Shown here: one piece after another, positions 48,411 to 59,471 of the stretch
Layout of the letters: the number at the start of each line of letters is the position of its first letter
Position numbering within the stretch: position 1 is the first letter of the stretch
Assembly (NCBI GenBank): GCA_944548615.1
Contig: OX155951.1
Location: forward strand, 22,850,606 to 22,914,605
DNA: 64,000 nucleotides
Direction: 5' to 3'
DNA from: Micropterix aruncella
Lineage: Eukaryota; Arthropoda; Insecta; Lepidoptera; Micropterigidae
Notes under the pieces: model-generated
Databases searched by the model: none
Seen by the model: only the letters and a program-made list of their open reading frames with translations
Told to the model about the DNA's origin: nothing
Made by a program: the position numbers and the translations under genes

Positions 48411-49492
48411 ATAGTAAGATACAACAGTTTAATATAATGACTATTATATTTAACTGTATAATAAATTAAAATTACTTAAAAGAATGTCTTCGATTTATTT
48501 GGCATAAATATACAATTATTTAAATAGTAATTATTCGTTACTTAAAATACGATTCGCTGGCAATATATCGTATGCGATTATATATATGACAATCAAACGC
48601 TTCGTACGTCACTACCCCAAACCGACCAATGACCGAACACCTGACATTAGCACTGATCAACCGAACCATCGATTCATTGACTGGGAACGTTAAACCGCGA
48701 CTTGAGTAAAACGACTACAAAAGTGATAATGCATGTAAGTGCGGTTTTATTCAATCAGGAAATATCGAAAAATTAAGGGAAAAACGGTGGCAACCCGTTA
48801 CAATGGTTAATTAAAAAGATTAAGTTGAGTAATTATTGATCAAATACAATTAAAACATCCTGTACTTCATGTACTTTAAAATGGTGAATTGATGCTGCAT
48901 TATGGTGAAACAGTGCGAGTACAATTAACAAAAGTATTAAGACGGTCCCGTCCCAGTAGAGCAGGTAGTCGCCTAGCCCTTTGTAGCCTTGTTATTTTAG
49001 TGCTGTTTGAATTTGTACATTTGTGCGTTGTTACTTTTATACTAAGCTTGTACATCACTGCCTAAGTGCATTTGTGCGTTGTGTTTGTCGGTTAAAAAAA
49101 TATTCAATTTTGTTCTATATGTTATTAAAAGCAATTGTACAACTTTCTATTATTTACAGATATTTGTAATTTCTTTCATTTAAAGTAAGTAGTATGTGTA
49201 CATTACCTATAGGTTGTAAAAAGTTTTATTTTTATGGATTTAAATGTTTCATTGAAATTAGGATGAATTTTCTAGTTAAATCGGATAAAAATCCAAACTT
49301 ATATACTTAAATAATAAAATTTGTCGACAATGGTAGGAATTTGTATATAGGTATATTGTATTCGGTTTATAATTGACCACCATATTATGTAGGTAGGCCG
49401 GACTAAAAATGTATATGTGCTAAATTCCAATTTGTCAATATGGAACAGGGTGAAGCACAATAATATGTAATATTAATTAGTGATATTTTAAA
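48411..49492. other. Intergenic, nothing firmly recognised
   Basis: GGTCCCGTCCCAGTAGAGCA with GGTAGTCGCC (48944-48975) resembles the 3' UTR segment of elements 1 and 2 and may be a further 3' UTR scrap. Otherwise nothing. Confidence 0.35.
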
Positions 49493-49498
49493 TTTATT
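49493..49498 (-). terminator. Candidate poly(A) signal of the first carbonyl reductase-like gene
   Basis: AATAAA on the minus strand, 133 bp downstream of the stop codon at 49631. It is the nearest canonical signal. Confidence 0.5.
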
Positions 49499-49630
49499 GG
49501 TCTATATTGGTATTTTGTGATAACAAAAAGCCACGAAAAATAAAAACATTTTTAAGCATGTACGAGTACTATTTCTTTTTACGCACATAATATTATAAAA
49601 TGTATTTTAGGGTAATACAATACATTATTT

Positions 49631-50491
49631 TCATAATATTATTCCATCCAAAAATGTAGAATATTCTTTGCTAACATCGTACCAGTCGACTGTTGAACTG
49701 TCGCACCAGATATATTTCCCAGACAGGCTTTGAGGTGCTTCCAAAGCCAAATAAAGGGTGGAGGCTGCACCTTGATCAGGAGAAAGGTAACCCAAATGGT
49801 GAGTCATGTCAGTTTTGATATATCCTGGGTGAACGCAGTTTACAGCGATTCCTTTAGATTGAAGTTGTCTGTGCTGCAAGAATGTCAATAAACTCGTAGC
49901 TATTTTAGTTACTTTGTAATCAGAATGTTTTTCACTGATCTCGTCGAAGATTTTCATGCCATTTTTCACGCCGGTAATATAATGATCGACGAATTGTTGC
50001 ACTTCTTCTGCACTTACTTCTGGTTTAGAGAAAAGTTTTATATATTCTGGATTTTTAATGTTGCTCAAATGACCCAACAAACTTGATATATTGACAACCC
50101 GCGAGTTGAGTTTCATCAATGGTAATAGTGCATCGCATACACGGATAAAACCGTAGTAGTTTGTGTCAATCGTAATTTTGGCTTCTTCATAATTTGGCAC
50201 AGGGATATCGGCTCTTGCCACAGCAGCGTTGTTGACTAGTAAATCGATTCCATCATAATTCTCCTTCATGAACTGAGCAATTTTCTGTACACTGTCATCG
50301 CTTAATAAATCCAGTTGGTGATACTTCGGTTTCAGTCCAAGTTTTTCTAATTCGGCAACGGCTGTCATACCTTTAGCTCCATCCCTCGACGTGAGGTAAA
50401 CATCTCCTGGGAATTTTTCACAAAGTCCTTTGACGATTGCTAGTCCAATACCCTTGTTGGACCCAGTCACGATTGCCACTTTGGAAGCCAT
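49631..50491 (-). CDS. Carbonyl reductase-like short-chain dehydrogenase, 286 aa, intronless
   Basis: Predicted cytosolic NADPH-dependent carbonyl reductase (classical SDR, CBR1/CBR3-like), which reduces reactive aldehydes, ketones or quinones; the physiological substrate is unknown. TGSNKGIG (residues 9-16) is the nucleotide-binding glycine motif and NNAA is at 87-90. Catalytic Ser lies in NISS (134-137), and YKVTK gives Tyr192 and Lys196. The long insertion between Ser and Tyr (about 55 residues) is typical of monomeric carbonyl reductases. HPGYIKTDM (221-229) follows the fold. There is no signal peptide or membrane segment, and the length fits the family (about 275-290). The ATG sits at the natural N-terminus (MASKVAIVTG). 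No intron, frameshift or lost residue. A paralogue lies at 59472-60332. Confidence 0.95.
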   Translation of the reverse strand: MASKVAIVTGSNKGIGLAIVKGLCEKFPGDVYLTSRDGAKGMTAVAELEKLGLKPKYHQLDLLSDDSVQKIAQFMKENYDGIDLLVNNAAVARADIPVPNYEEAKITIDTNYYGFIRVCDALLPLMKLNSRVVNISSLLGHLSNIKNPEYIKLFSKPEVSAEEVQQFVDHYITGVKNGMKIFDEISEKHSDYKVTKIATSLLTFLQHRQLQSKGIAVNCVHPGYIKTDMTHHLGYLSPDQGAASTLYLALEAPQSLSGKYIWCDSSTVDWYDVSKEYSTFLDGIIL

Positions 50492-50559
50492 GGTACACGG
50501 GATTCGATAGATTGATTTCCCACGGCTTTTTCAGACGTCCGTGAAATACTAAGAGTACT

Positions 50560-50572
50560 ATATAAATAGCTA
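50560..50572 (-). promoter_or_regulatory. Candidate TATA box of the first carbonyl reductase-like gene
   Basis: CTATTTATATAGT on the minus strand lies about 70 bp upstream of the ATG, leaving room for a short 5' UTR. The same bases read TATAAATA on the plus strand, so direction is not proved. Confidence 0.45.
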
Positions 50573-51140
50573 GAGTTTTAGTAATAAAACGATATCAACA
50601 GTACTTTGAGGTAATGGCGTTCTCCTGTTATCACCTCCAGATATGGCCATATAAATAAAAAAGAGATAACTATTGAAGCGACGCGTCGTGTATCTGTCAT
50701 AAATTGAATATCGTTTATTATCGCTGGTCTTGATTGCAGATGTAGTGGATAGTAACATTCTTTGGTATAACGTTTATTTAAAAGACTACTGAATTTTCAG
50801 TACAAGTTAATAATGAATTATAGTGATATTCGAATGAATGCAAAAAATCTATAGAAAGGGCAGAGAGATCGATCAGTCGGTTCGATTAATGAGACATTAC
50901 ACACGTCAAGAGAGCTGAGTGGCGCTAAGAAGGCAGTGCTGTTTAGCCCAGGGGATGATTGTTGCAAAATTTTGCATGCTTTGTTTTTCTATGCTCCATT
51001 GGATTTACATGGGACATAGACAAATTTAGCAAGCCAGTTTTTAAAAAATAATATGCCCCCAGCTCGCTTTACGCTGCCTTTGGTCGCTTAGTATCAGTGC
51101 CGTTGCCTTAACAGAATACCTAATACACAGGCGTCATTGC
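50573..51140. other. Upstream flank, nothing recognised
   Basis: No supportable feature. Confidence 0.4.
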
Positions 51141-51179
51141 CAGCAGTATATCGTAACATTTAGTTACGATATACTGCTG
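51141..51179. repeat. Perfect 17-bp stem hairpin with a 5-nt loop
   Basis: CAGCAGTATATCGTAAC, loop ATTTA, GTTACGATATACTGCTG. Probably collapsed transposon termini; too short for a miRNA precursor. Confidence 0.95.
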
Positions 51180-51479
51180 TCTGAGAGATATACATCAGAG
51201 AGATAAAAAATAATAATAAAAAATCCTGCCATAAATAGCAAAAACCGCGTGATATTTCACAGTAACTGGAAACTGTGCTGGGATTATTAAAACCGCATCG
51301 GCCAAATGCATTATTTTGGGCGATTTATCGTTTTTTTTTTGCTACTGGAAAGTTGACCCTCTGATCCTAAAAATATTAGAAAAAGGCATATAGTCATAAT
51401 TATTTCTTTCTTTTCATTGGACGCCCCCAGAATAAAAAGCTAGCTACACCAAACATTAACTCTAAATAAAAACGGTGAA

Positions 51480-51498
51480 GTGCGAGTTTGACTCGCAC
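51480..51498. repeat. GTGCGAGT..ACTCGCAC hairpin of a common lepidopteran repeat
   Basis: AGTGCGAGTTTGACTCGCAC followed by a GTCAAGGATGCCATACTT-like continuation (51480-51530) resembles the 'GTGCGAGTCGGACTCGCGCAC' repeats frequent in moths and butterflies. Only this end is recognisable. Confidence 0.5.
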
Positions 51499-51960
51499 GT
51501 CAAGGATGCCATACTTTCCGAAGGAAGTTTTTCCTAACAGTTTCACAAAAAAAAAATACTAGAAAAGGATTATAAAATTGCTAATATATAGGTACTGAAT
51601 ACTAATACACAAAATAAAAAAAATTAAAAAGAACTGAATTAGTGAAAATTAAAAAGAACTGATTCACAAGAAATAAAATAAAATAAATCTATAATATTTC
51701 CTGGTTTATGTCTTTGTTAGAGAGGATAAGTAATTTTTATTTTCCACTTTCGAATATTCAGTAATTTTTACTCATTTTCAGGCCTAAATCGTAAAAGTAA
51801 CAGGTGATTTTTAACTTGGTGTAATAAGTAAAATAACCTCGCATGATAGAAAGATTCCTAATATCCGTTATTATTTTTTCAAATAACCGTCAATAATTTA
51901 TTATTTTTTTTATTTTATAGTTTTTATATTGATAAAGGAATAAATTTCCAAGTTTTGCGA

Positions 51961-51999
51961 AAACGGTATGCAATACACACCGTGTATTGCATACTGTTT
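51961..51999. repeat. Near-perfect 18-bp stem hairpin
   Basis: AAACGGTATGCAATACAC, loop ACC, then GTGTATTGCATACTGTTT. There is one G-T-type mismatch in 18 bp. It is the second such palindrome within 1 kb. Confidence 0.92.
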
Positions 52000-52171
52000 A
52001 TGGATTTGTGGATTTCCAAAATATGCTTTCTATTGACATGAAATCAATATTAATTTTTGAATTTCCTTAAATAATTGCTAATTTGCCATAAATTATGACA
52101 TGACATTATGTTTTATTTTTGTTATGATTTTTTACACACCGATCCAGTGGCTGAATAAGACTGGTAACATT

Positions 52172-52184
52172 GGGGGGGGGGGGG
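52172..52184 (+). repeat. G13 homopolymer
   Basis: A run of thirteen G residues in AT-rich sequence. Confidence 0.95.
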
Positions 52185-52291
52185 AGAAAACGTTCAACAA
52201 TATCGCCACATTTTACTTCGAAATTTTACTGCACGAAAGCGATGTTCAATTTTTTTAGACTTCTGAGAACCTTAGTTGAAAGATTGACATT

Positions 52292-52611
52292 AAGCCCGAT
52301 TGCGTTTCTTCGTGAACTACAATAGGAACTTAGTTCAACCGAGCAAGACAGAGCAATACGTTAGAATGGAATATGAAATGAACTATCGTCGATTTTCCCG
52401 CATCGAAACTACCTGTCGAACTTATAGACGCCCGAATAAGTTTGAACACATATCGTGCGGTATTAGATTTACCTGCTTTTATCTTCCGGTGGGTAGTTTC
52501 AATGCGGAAAAGTGACAGCCGTTCATTTTACATTTTGCTCTGACGTACTGCTTTGTTTCGTTCACATGAACTAGTTTCCGATTTTAGTTCAAGAAAAACG
52601 CAATCGAGCCC
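52292..52611. mobile_element. MITE family F, copy 1
   Basis: Long imperfect TIRs: left AAGCCCGATTGCGTTTCTTC continuing GTGAACT; right, reverse-complemented, GGGCTCGATTGCGTTTTTCT continuing TGAACT. It is homologous along its length to 53095-53402 (shared GACAGAGCAATA, AAAAGTGACAGCCGTTCATT, TTCACATGAACTA). No transposase. Superfamily uncertain. Confidence 0.82.
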
Positions 52612-52633
52612 ATTGGCGCATTAAAAAAAATAA

Positions 52634-53053
52634 TGAGGTCTCTATTGCGCGTCTAAAAGAATTGTAACTCAGGAAAAAATAAAATAAAGAAATCAGCCCG
52701 AGAATGTATAAGGAAACCTATTTTCCTCTTGCGGAAAATAATGCGGTTCTTCCGTTTCCACCACATTATTGAACTATAAAATCAAACCCCAGTGGTGTTT
52801 ATTGAAACAGTGTGCAACTTGGTTGGTAAAAAGCTCTGCATTTTTTTAAATTTTAATTAAATTTAATTATAAACAGCGCTCAGTAGGACATCTGTAATTC
52901 GGCAGGTTAAACTATTTTTCTTGCTTCATTCGCCATCTGTTGGATTTATTTCACAATAAATTTGGCCCTTCCTTGCAACCTCCCATCTTATCAATGGGTA
53001 TGCTTGAAATTAGTTTGCGACTTTTACACTAGATAGGGTTGTTTCTTTTTAAC
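52634..53053 (+). repeat. Dispersed repeat family B, copy 2
   Basis: Partner of 47076-47470. It lies exactly between the two MITE family F copies. Confidence 0.88.
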
Positions 53054-53094
53054 AACATTTAATGTTGATATATACGTTGGTATATATAAATAAT

Positions 53095-53402
53095 GGTCCC
53101 AATTGCGTTTCTTTGTGAACTAATACTGAAACTAATTTAAGCGAACGAGACAGAGCAATATGTTAGAGCGGAATATAAAACATACGATTGTCGTTAGAAA
53201 CTACTTGTCGGACTTAAATTCGTCCGAATAAATTTGAACACATTTCGTGCGGTCTTAGATTCAGATGTTTTATCTTTGGTGGGTAGTTTTAATGTGAAAA
53301 AGTGACAGCCGTTCATTTCACGTTCCGCTCTAGCGTGTTGCCCTGTCTCGTTCACATGAACTAATTTCCGATTTTAGTTCACGAAGAAACGCAATCTAGC
53401 CC
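53095..53402. mobile_element. MITE family F, copy 2
   Basis: TIRs GGTCCCAATTGCGTTTCTTT and, reverse-complemented from the right, GGGCTAGATTGCGTTTCTTC. Same orientation as copy 1. ACGTTGG occurs on both sides (53074 and 53405), but about 15 bp outside the left TIR. Confidence 0.82.
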
Positions 53403-53529
53403 AACGTTGGAAGACCACTAATAATAAATTAAATATGTTCTTTACGATTTTACAAAATGGAATCTTTGTATACCATATTTGTGATACAAATAGGCTATTC
53501 GATATATGTATATCGTACACTGTAAAAAT

Positions 53530-53835
53530 AATAATAATACGCTTTATTCTTAAGAAAAGACGAGCTTATTGCCTGCAGGCAATATTTTAGAGCTAATCTA
53601 TACTATTGTATGAACATTATTTGCGAGTAGACTACATAACTTGACCAATATAAAGAGTATGACAAATAAAATAAAATAGAAATAGAAGATGTTAGAAAGA
53701 AATATATACTAAATTCTTTGTGGGCACAGGATGTGCCACACCAAAATAATCGAACACCTATAAGGACGCTATAGTTTAAAAAGGAGGGCAACGAGAGGGA
53801 AAAGGGAATATATGACTCCTGTATCGGAGATTCTC
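53530..53835 (-). mobile_element. 3' UTR of a truncated non-LTR element (family G), copy 1
   Basis: The minus strand ends in GAATAAAGCG and (ATT)n. Just upstream is the palindrome ATTGCCTGCAGGCAAT within CTCTAAAATATTGCCTGCAGG, identical in 61365-61390. A GTGGCACATC and TTTTCCCTCTC block also matches the copy at 60940-61080. Confidence 0.8.
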
Positions 53836-53977
53836 GCCCTAATTAAAACGTAAAGCCAGTCGCCACTGATTTCTGTAATTTATATTGAGCATCGATATGG
53901 TTGATTATAAGATACCGCGGCAAAACTCTGCCATTACGGCATTGCAAATAATGCAATTGCCTAAAGACTACTTTTCT

Positions 53978-54055
53978 GGCAAATAGGTGACCACCTATTA
54001 AGGTGGCAAATAGGTGGTCATATATTAAGGTGGCAAATAGGTGACCACCTATTAG
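53978..54055 (+). repeat. Minisatellite with palindromic 26/27-bp unit
   Basis: Three copies of GGCAAATAGGTG(A/G)(C/T)CA(C/T)(C/A)TATTA begin at 53978, 54004 and 54031. Each contains the near-palindrome TAGGTGACCACCTA. Confidence 0.92.
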
Positions 54056-54058
54056 GTC

Positions 54059-54379
54059 TTGAGTGTCAAAAAAAGTGTCAAAGGAGCCGGAAAAACAACC
54101 CTGGCTATCCCTCAAGGTTCTTGTCCCGGGAGTTCTTTATTCATCATTTACATGAATGTTATTCTCGCTGCAACAGCCGATGGCATACTCCTTGTTTATG
54201 CGGAGGATATCTCTGCAATTGTTTTAAATAATTTAATGTATCTAAACGTGAAAATGCAATGTCTTTTAAGCGACTTAGATTTCTGGTTCTCTGTGAATGG
54301 CCTTGTCCTAAATTTGACGAAGTCTAATCTCATACGCTTCATTTTTTGCAGATTTCGCTTCTTTAATATATTTTCTTAA
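54059..54379 (+). pseudogene. Reverse transcriptase palm fragment
   Basis: The open frame reads TTLAIPQGSCPGSSLFIIYM, then LLVYAEDISAIV, and LSDLDFWFSVNGLVLNLTKS. These are the RT PQGS block, a mutated YxDD (YAED) and the following NxLxLNxxKS block of a Jockey-like ORF2. Truncated at both ends and inactive. Confidence 0.8.
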
Positions 54380-55708
54380 GACGACATACTACCTGAGAAA
54401 AATATCTGAAATATGAGGACCCGCGATAAAAAAAAAGGCGGAGTCACTTGTGTAGGGTTTGACCAATAAAAAACTTCAGGTGCGTAAGCGCCGACGAGCG
54501 GTCGGACACTAAACGATCGATCGTCTCACGTTTCAATTAAGAGCGTTTTAATCAAAGTGCTCTCAAGTTTTAAATATTTGTAATTAATTTAGGCCCTAAA
54601 TAAAAAAATGCTCTAAGCGCAACGCTAGAGAATTAACCAGTCAATATAATTAAATTGAATTAAAACACACCGCTTACATTGAATGAGTAATCGTTCCTGA
54701 AAGTTTTCGAAATCTGATTAAAGCCTTAATGTCCAACGCAATGAGCATTTTATTTGAGTCTAAATTATAAATTGGTTACTTATCTAGGGATTCGCTTAGA
54801 CACTTTTTTAAATTAGTCCTTACATTTTTTAAAAAAATCGTAAAACAAAAGTTTATCAGATATGGTCGTTACCATGTATCATGTCACCTTATCAATCAAC
54901 CACGACAGCCAGCGATATTGGCTATGTATCTGGGTTTCGTTATCGACATTGGCCTACGATACAATTTACACACATTCTATCAATTTGTTATGAAATGAAA
55001 TTTGCCCCTTAACATTTTAATGCATCTTACCAGAGAGAGCAACCTATCCATGCCGTTTTACATGGATATGGCACGACATGACATATTATACGTAGAATTA
55101 TTGATAAATAACATTGAAAAAAGTTTACTCGACCCCTCTTAATTTTAATTTCTTAAAGAGTAGTAAACTTTGCATATAATTTTTTTTTTTTACGTATATT
55201 CCAACTTTATTATTTTCTTGATCCCTCGGATGATATACAAACAATAAACAAGAAATAGATGCAGTTGTTCAAAATAAAAACAATATTTTAACCGGAAAAT
55301 TATCAATTTTTGGCCAATACGTCTTGAAAATCTCCCAATAACATCTACTTTTTTTTTAATAATACGCTCAATATTTTCTACAATACCCAAAACATTGTTT
55401 GTACCTATCTATAATAGTTTCTATGTAACATGCCGCTAAATGTAACCCTTTATTATGAATATATCCGTGGTGGGAGAGCCATGGCATCCGGTCTCTAAGA
55501 ATGGAATATTTTTTAGTTGACATTCAGAAAAAAACCTGTTTGGTGACATTTTACTTACACGGAACAAATAAGGTGCAAAAAATGTTTTCGTGTGTTAAAG
55601 AAAATATGAAGTGGATTAGAAATTTTATTTAAAATTTTTAAGAGTTTTATGCCGTTCCATAAAAAAATATTTAATATTTCCTGATGAAGTTTTGGAAATC
55701 ATGATTTT
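54380..55708. other. AT-rich intergenic, nothing recognised
   Basis: No supportable gene over about 1.3 kb. Confidence 0.5.
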
Positions 55709-56501
55709 AACCGACTTCAAAAACTACTTTTTAACCGACTTCAAAAAAAGGAGGAGGTTATCAATTCGGTTGTATCTTTTTTTTGTAATGTTTGTTACTC
55801 CAGCACACTGCTATTTATGAACCGATTTAAAAATTCTTTTTTTATTCGAAAGAATATACTTAGGTACCTACAGATGAGTCCATTTTTTATCAAAATCCTG
55901 TTCTGATGATGGGATCCATGAGGAATTGAGGGAAATCCTCAAATATTATCATAAGAAAATGAAAATTTACATGTTGGTTCAATTCCGATGACAATTAATT
56001 TATTTTTATGGTAAGCATGACCTGATTCTACACCCTGGGTTGGTTCCCGACGAGACAACTCCTCAACGGTCAACAGCACAGATTACAAATTTTGTATACT
56101 CATTCAGATATGATAGCCCGGAACTCGAGAGAAGACGAGAGAACTCCTCAACGGTCAACAGCACAGATTACAAATTTTGTATACTCATTCAGATATTCGC
56201 CCGTTCTAAATTTGATAATGACATGGCTGTTGCACCCAGGGTTGGCTCCCGACGAGGGAACTCCTCAACGGTCAACAGCACAGACACATCATTTTGTATA
56301 CGTATTCAATTACGACAGCTCGTTCTAAGTTTCACCATGGATTACGGCACCCAGGGTTGGCTTCCCAACGAGAGAACTCCTCAACGGTCAACAGCACATA
56401 CATACAATTTTGTATACGCTTTCAATTATGATAGCCCGTGCTAAGTATCACCATGACATGGCTGCTGCACTTATTAAAAAATGTAGTCGGTTTTCTTTTT
56501 G
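55709..56501 (+). mobile_element. Lepidopteran dispersed element with AACCGACT termini and internal minisatellite
   Basis: The left end carries TTTTTAACCGACTTCAAAAA (twice, 55709 and 55733) plus AGGAGGAGGTTATCAATTCG. The right end has GTAGTCGGTTTTCTTTTTG (56483-56501), giving an inverted AAACCGACT pair. This family (ACCGACTTCAAAAAAGGAGG) is abundant in moths and butterflies. No protein is encoded. The class (possibly a non-autonomous Helitron- or MITE-like element) is not settled by what I see. Confidence 0.7.
56030..56470 (+). repeat. Minisatellite, about 116-bp units, four copies
   Basis: AACTCCTCAACGGTCAACAG recurs at 56057, 56142, 56259 and 56375 (spacing 85, 117, 116 bp). Each is followed by CA(A/C)ATTTTGTATAC-like sequence and preceded by CCAGGGTTGGCTCCCGACGA. 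The first-to-second spacing reflects a deletion of about 31 bp. The open frames across it (56040-56444) are repeat artefacts. Confidence 0.95.
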
Positions 56502-56636
56502 TTAAAATTTTGTCTATTATTGTTTATTGTGATCTGTCATTCGATAAACCACTATCACAGCTTAACAATTTTTAGTTCAGTTCTGTTAGTTCAGTTCCGA
56601 TGACAATGCATTTTTATGGTGAGCACTGAATTAAGC

Positions 56637-56686
56637 ACTGAAAAATGCACTGCACTGAAAAATGCACTGCACTGAAAAATGCACTC
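56637..56686 (+). repeat. 17-bp tandem repeat, three copies
   Basis: ACTGAAAAATGCACTGC at 56637, 56654 and 56671 (the last ends CTC). Confidence 0.95.
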
Positions 56687-56699
56687 AATTATGCTTAAC

Positions 56700-59045
56700 G
56701 GGTGATGATCCAGATTTATAAGTCGAAACAATTTATTCCAAGCTGTAGAAAATCACCAAAATAGCAATACCATTTAGGACAAAGAGACTCCCAAAATATC
56801 TTGCATGGTTAAATACATCATGTATAAAGTTGCTAAGGAAAAACAAAAATTCTGAAATAAGGCGAAAACGGTAACGCGGTACGGTAACGCGGTCGACAAT
56901 GAAACATTTTTTGCTGAGAAAAAGAGGTAAAAAATAATAAAATAAAGTTATAATGACTATATTAAGGCAATAGAAGAGTCTCTTTATAAGAGAAGTATAC
57001 CATTTTGGTCATTCGTAAAAGCAAAAAAAAGCATAATCAAAGTACCGGATACTACGTATTTTTAAACCAAAACTGCCACCGATGGATCCGGAATAAGCGA
57101 GTTGTTCTCGGAATATTTTTCATCAGTTTTTGATCCTAACCCAGTACCTCTGACTCAACAAAGTGTGTGTGTTTCGAGTGCTAATTACTCGCTATCTAAT
57201 ATTATTATTATTAAAATAGATATTAGAATTAAGTTAAAAACGTTAGATTATAGTAAAGGTCCAGGTCATGATGAAATCCTCCTTTATCGATTAAAAAATA
57301 AATGTTCAACATAAATAGTACAGCTATTGCATTATATATTATATACAATAAATGTCTTGAGATAGGAGTGTTCCCGTCGCAGTGGAAGATTGCCAATATA
57401 ATACCGATTCATAAATCCGGGGACAGGACTTCAGTATCTAACTACAAACCAATCAGCATACTCTCCTGTTTCGGAAAGATATTCGAATCTCTTGTCTGCG
57501 ATCATGTTACATAACATTTTAAACATATAATTTGTCCGTACCAGCATGGATTTACCAAAATCCGATCGGTGGAAACTAACCTGTTGGAGTACAACCAGTA
57601 CATTTCATCCGCTTTTAATATGAAACACCAGGTGGATGCCGTGTATACCGACTTCGCTAATGCGTTTGATAAAGTTAATCATGGAATCTTATATATTAAA
57701 CTTGCAAACAACGGTATTCACGGTAACCTACTCAGATGGATAAGTCGTACATATCAAATAGGACACACATTGTTCTTGTGAAAGGATACAGATCGATCCC
57801 TGCCATAGTTAAGTCTGGTGTGCCTCAGGGATCAAATCTCAGACCACTTCTATTCCTAATATTCATTGATGATCTTTCTAAGAGTCTACGCTGTCGGCAC
57901 CTAATGTATGTAGATGATTTAAAAATATTTAAAGAAATACTGACAATAGAGGATTGCAATGCGCCACAGAAAAAACTTTGCGAATTTAAAAAATGGTGTG
58001 AATCTAATACAATGGAACTGAAAAAAGGTCAAATTATTCGTTTCACTCCAAATAAGCAAATTTAAGACTACCCTTGCTATATCAGCAATTCAACACTAAA
58101 ATGTAAAAGAGTGTAAGAGATCTAGGAATACTTCACGACGAGCACCTGACTTTTAGAGAACATATCAACAATGTAGTAAGTAACTGGGATTATATAGGGT
58201 TAATAAACCGTTCAAAAATATTAACTCCGTTAACTTGCTTTATAATTATCTAGTACGCAGCCAATTGGAGTTCGGTTCCATAATTTTGAATCCATACGAG
58301 GTCCATTCGGAAGCGATAGAGTCTGTGGAGAGGAAGTATACGCTTATGTTAACCTATAAAACTGGTCTATCACACACTCTGACTCTTATGAAGAACGTTA
58401 AAATTATTTTAAGATTTTTACTATTAGAAAGAGGAGAGAGTGTGGCAGCCTAATGTTTCTGCACAAACTTCTTAATGGCGGGATAGACTCACCAGATTTA
58501 TTGAAAGCGTTAAATTTCAACGTACCATCCAGACGACTGAGGCAGTACCTAACATTTCACCTTCCCACTTCGCAGACAAATCAATCTTTCCACAGTCCTA
58601 TCTCACATACATGCCGGTTATACAACACTATAGCCGATAATATTGATGTATTTAACCTGGGATCATTAGCATTTAGGTCCATTATATATAGCGTATTATG
58701 AGACAAATCGATAATTTACCGTACCTATGTTTTTATTATTTTATGTCAGATAATATTTGAAATCAAATATTTTATTTCTTTTTAATTGTTTTTCAGAATT
58801 TACTGTAAACTAATTTGTATTTTTTTAAATATTGTTTTGATATTTTTTGAGGATAGTAATTTTTATACTAATACTTCTTTTGTGAATCATGAGATGAACG
58901 GCGCATACGCAATTATTAATTGAGCATGCGGAGTACGCATAATATATTATACTCTAATTAGTAATAATGAAAAAATCTTAGCGATAACCAATGTATTATT
59001 AGAGTATTGCTTGCGTACCTATTATACTAAATAAATAAATAAATA
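56700..59045 (+). mobile_element. Decayed Jockey-like non-LTR element, 5'-truncated
   Basis: It runs from a pre-RT linker (KYLAWLNTSCIKLLRKNKN, about 56810) through the RT and C-terminal region to a 3' UTR ending in (AAAT)n at 59028-59045. Frameshifts split the ORF repeatedly. It lies between the two carbonyl reductase genes, opposite to their transcription. Confidence 0.8.
56890..58701 (+). pseudogene. Jockey-like ORF2 pseudogene (reverse transcriptase)
   Basis: In order: SIPFWSFVKAKKS (about 57000), LFSEYFSSVFDPNPVPL (57100), YSKGPGHDEILLYRLK (57250), WKIANIIPIHKSGDRTSVSN (57385), YTDFANAFDKVNHGIL (57645, first catalytic Asp), KSGVPQGSNLRPLLFLIFI (57810), MYVDDLKIFKEI (57905; the YxDD motif is intact as YVDD), LEFGSIILNPYE (58265), and a C-terminus near 58701. 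At least five frame breaks. No active product. Confidence 0.88.
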
Positions 59046-59471
59046 GTTAAACGAAAAGCATACATAGATGGATCCTAAACAAATTACACTCTTTTTTTGT
59101 GTTGCAGTAGTGTAAATAGGAAAAATAGGGTGAAAGGCCGTTTCTTATAATAGACTTTGATCACAATAGTAATAACTCATATGAATTTAAACAAACGATC
59201 TTCAATGATTATATTATTTTAAAAATGCATTAATCCTTATTTTTAAGTACACAATTTATATCGACAATATATAAAACTAAACAAACCTTGCACCAGCATA
59301 TAAAGTTTACGATTTTAAAATTATCGTATACATCCATAATTTTTAGTGTAATATATTCTATGCTGACGTTAAATCAACCAATATTGAAATTTCGCAATGT
59401 GGTATGCAAAAGGATGACAAAGAATTAAACAAATATGTACCAACATAGAATAAAGTGCTTTATATAATTTC
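59046..59471. other. Intergenic and 3' flank of the second carbonyl reductase-like gene
   Basis: No canonical AATAAA was found on the minus strand close to the stop. Nothing else recognised. Confidence 0.4.

Noticed and set aside
51141..51179. Possible miRNA precursor
   Set aside because: The 17-bp stem is far shorter than a pre-miRNA, with no extended flanking pairing.
53978..54055. Short regularly spaced repeats recalling a CRISPR array
   Set aside because: Units are head to tail without unique spacers, and the sequence context is eukaryotic.
56040..56444. 134-codon repetitive open frame
   Set aside because: It is the minisatellite read through in one frame; unit lengths of 85, 117 and 116 bp and the dispersed-repeat setting argue against a protein.
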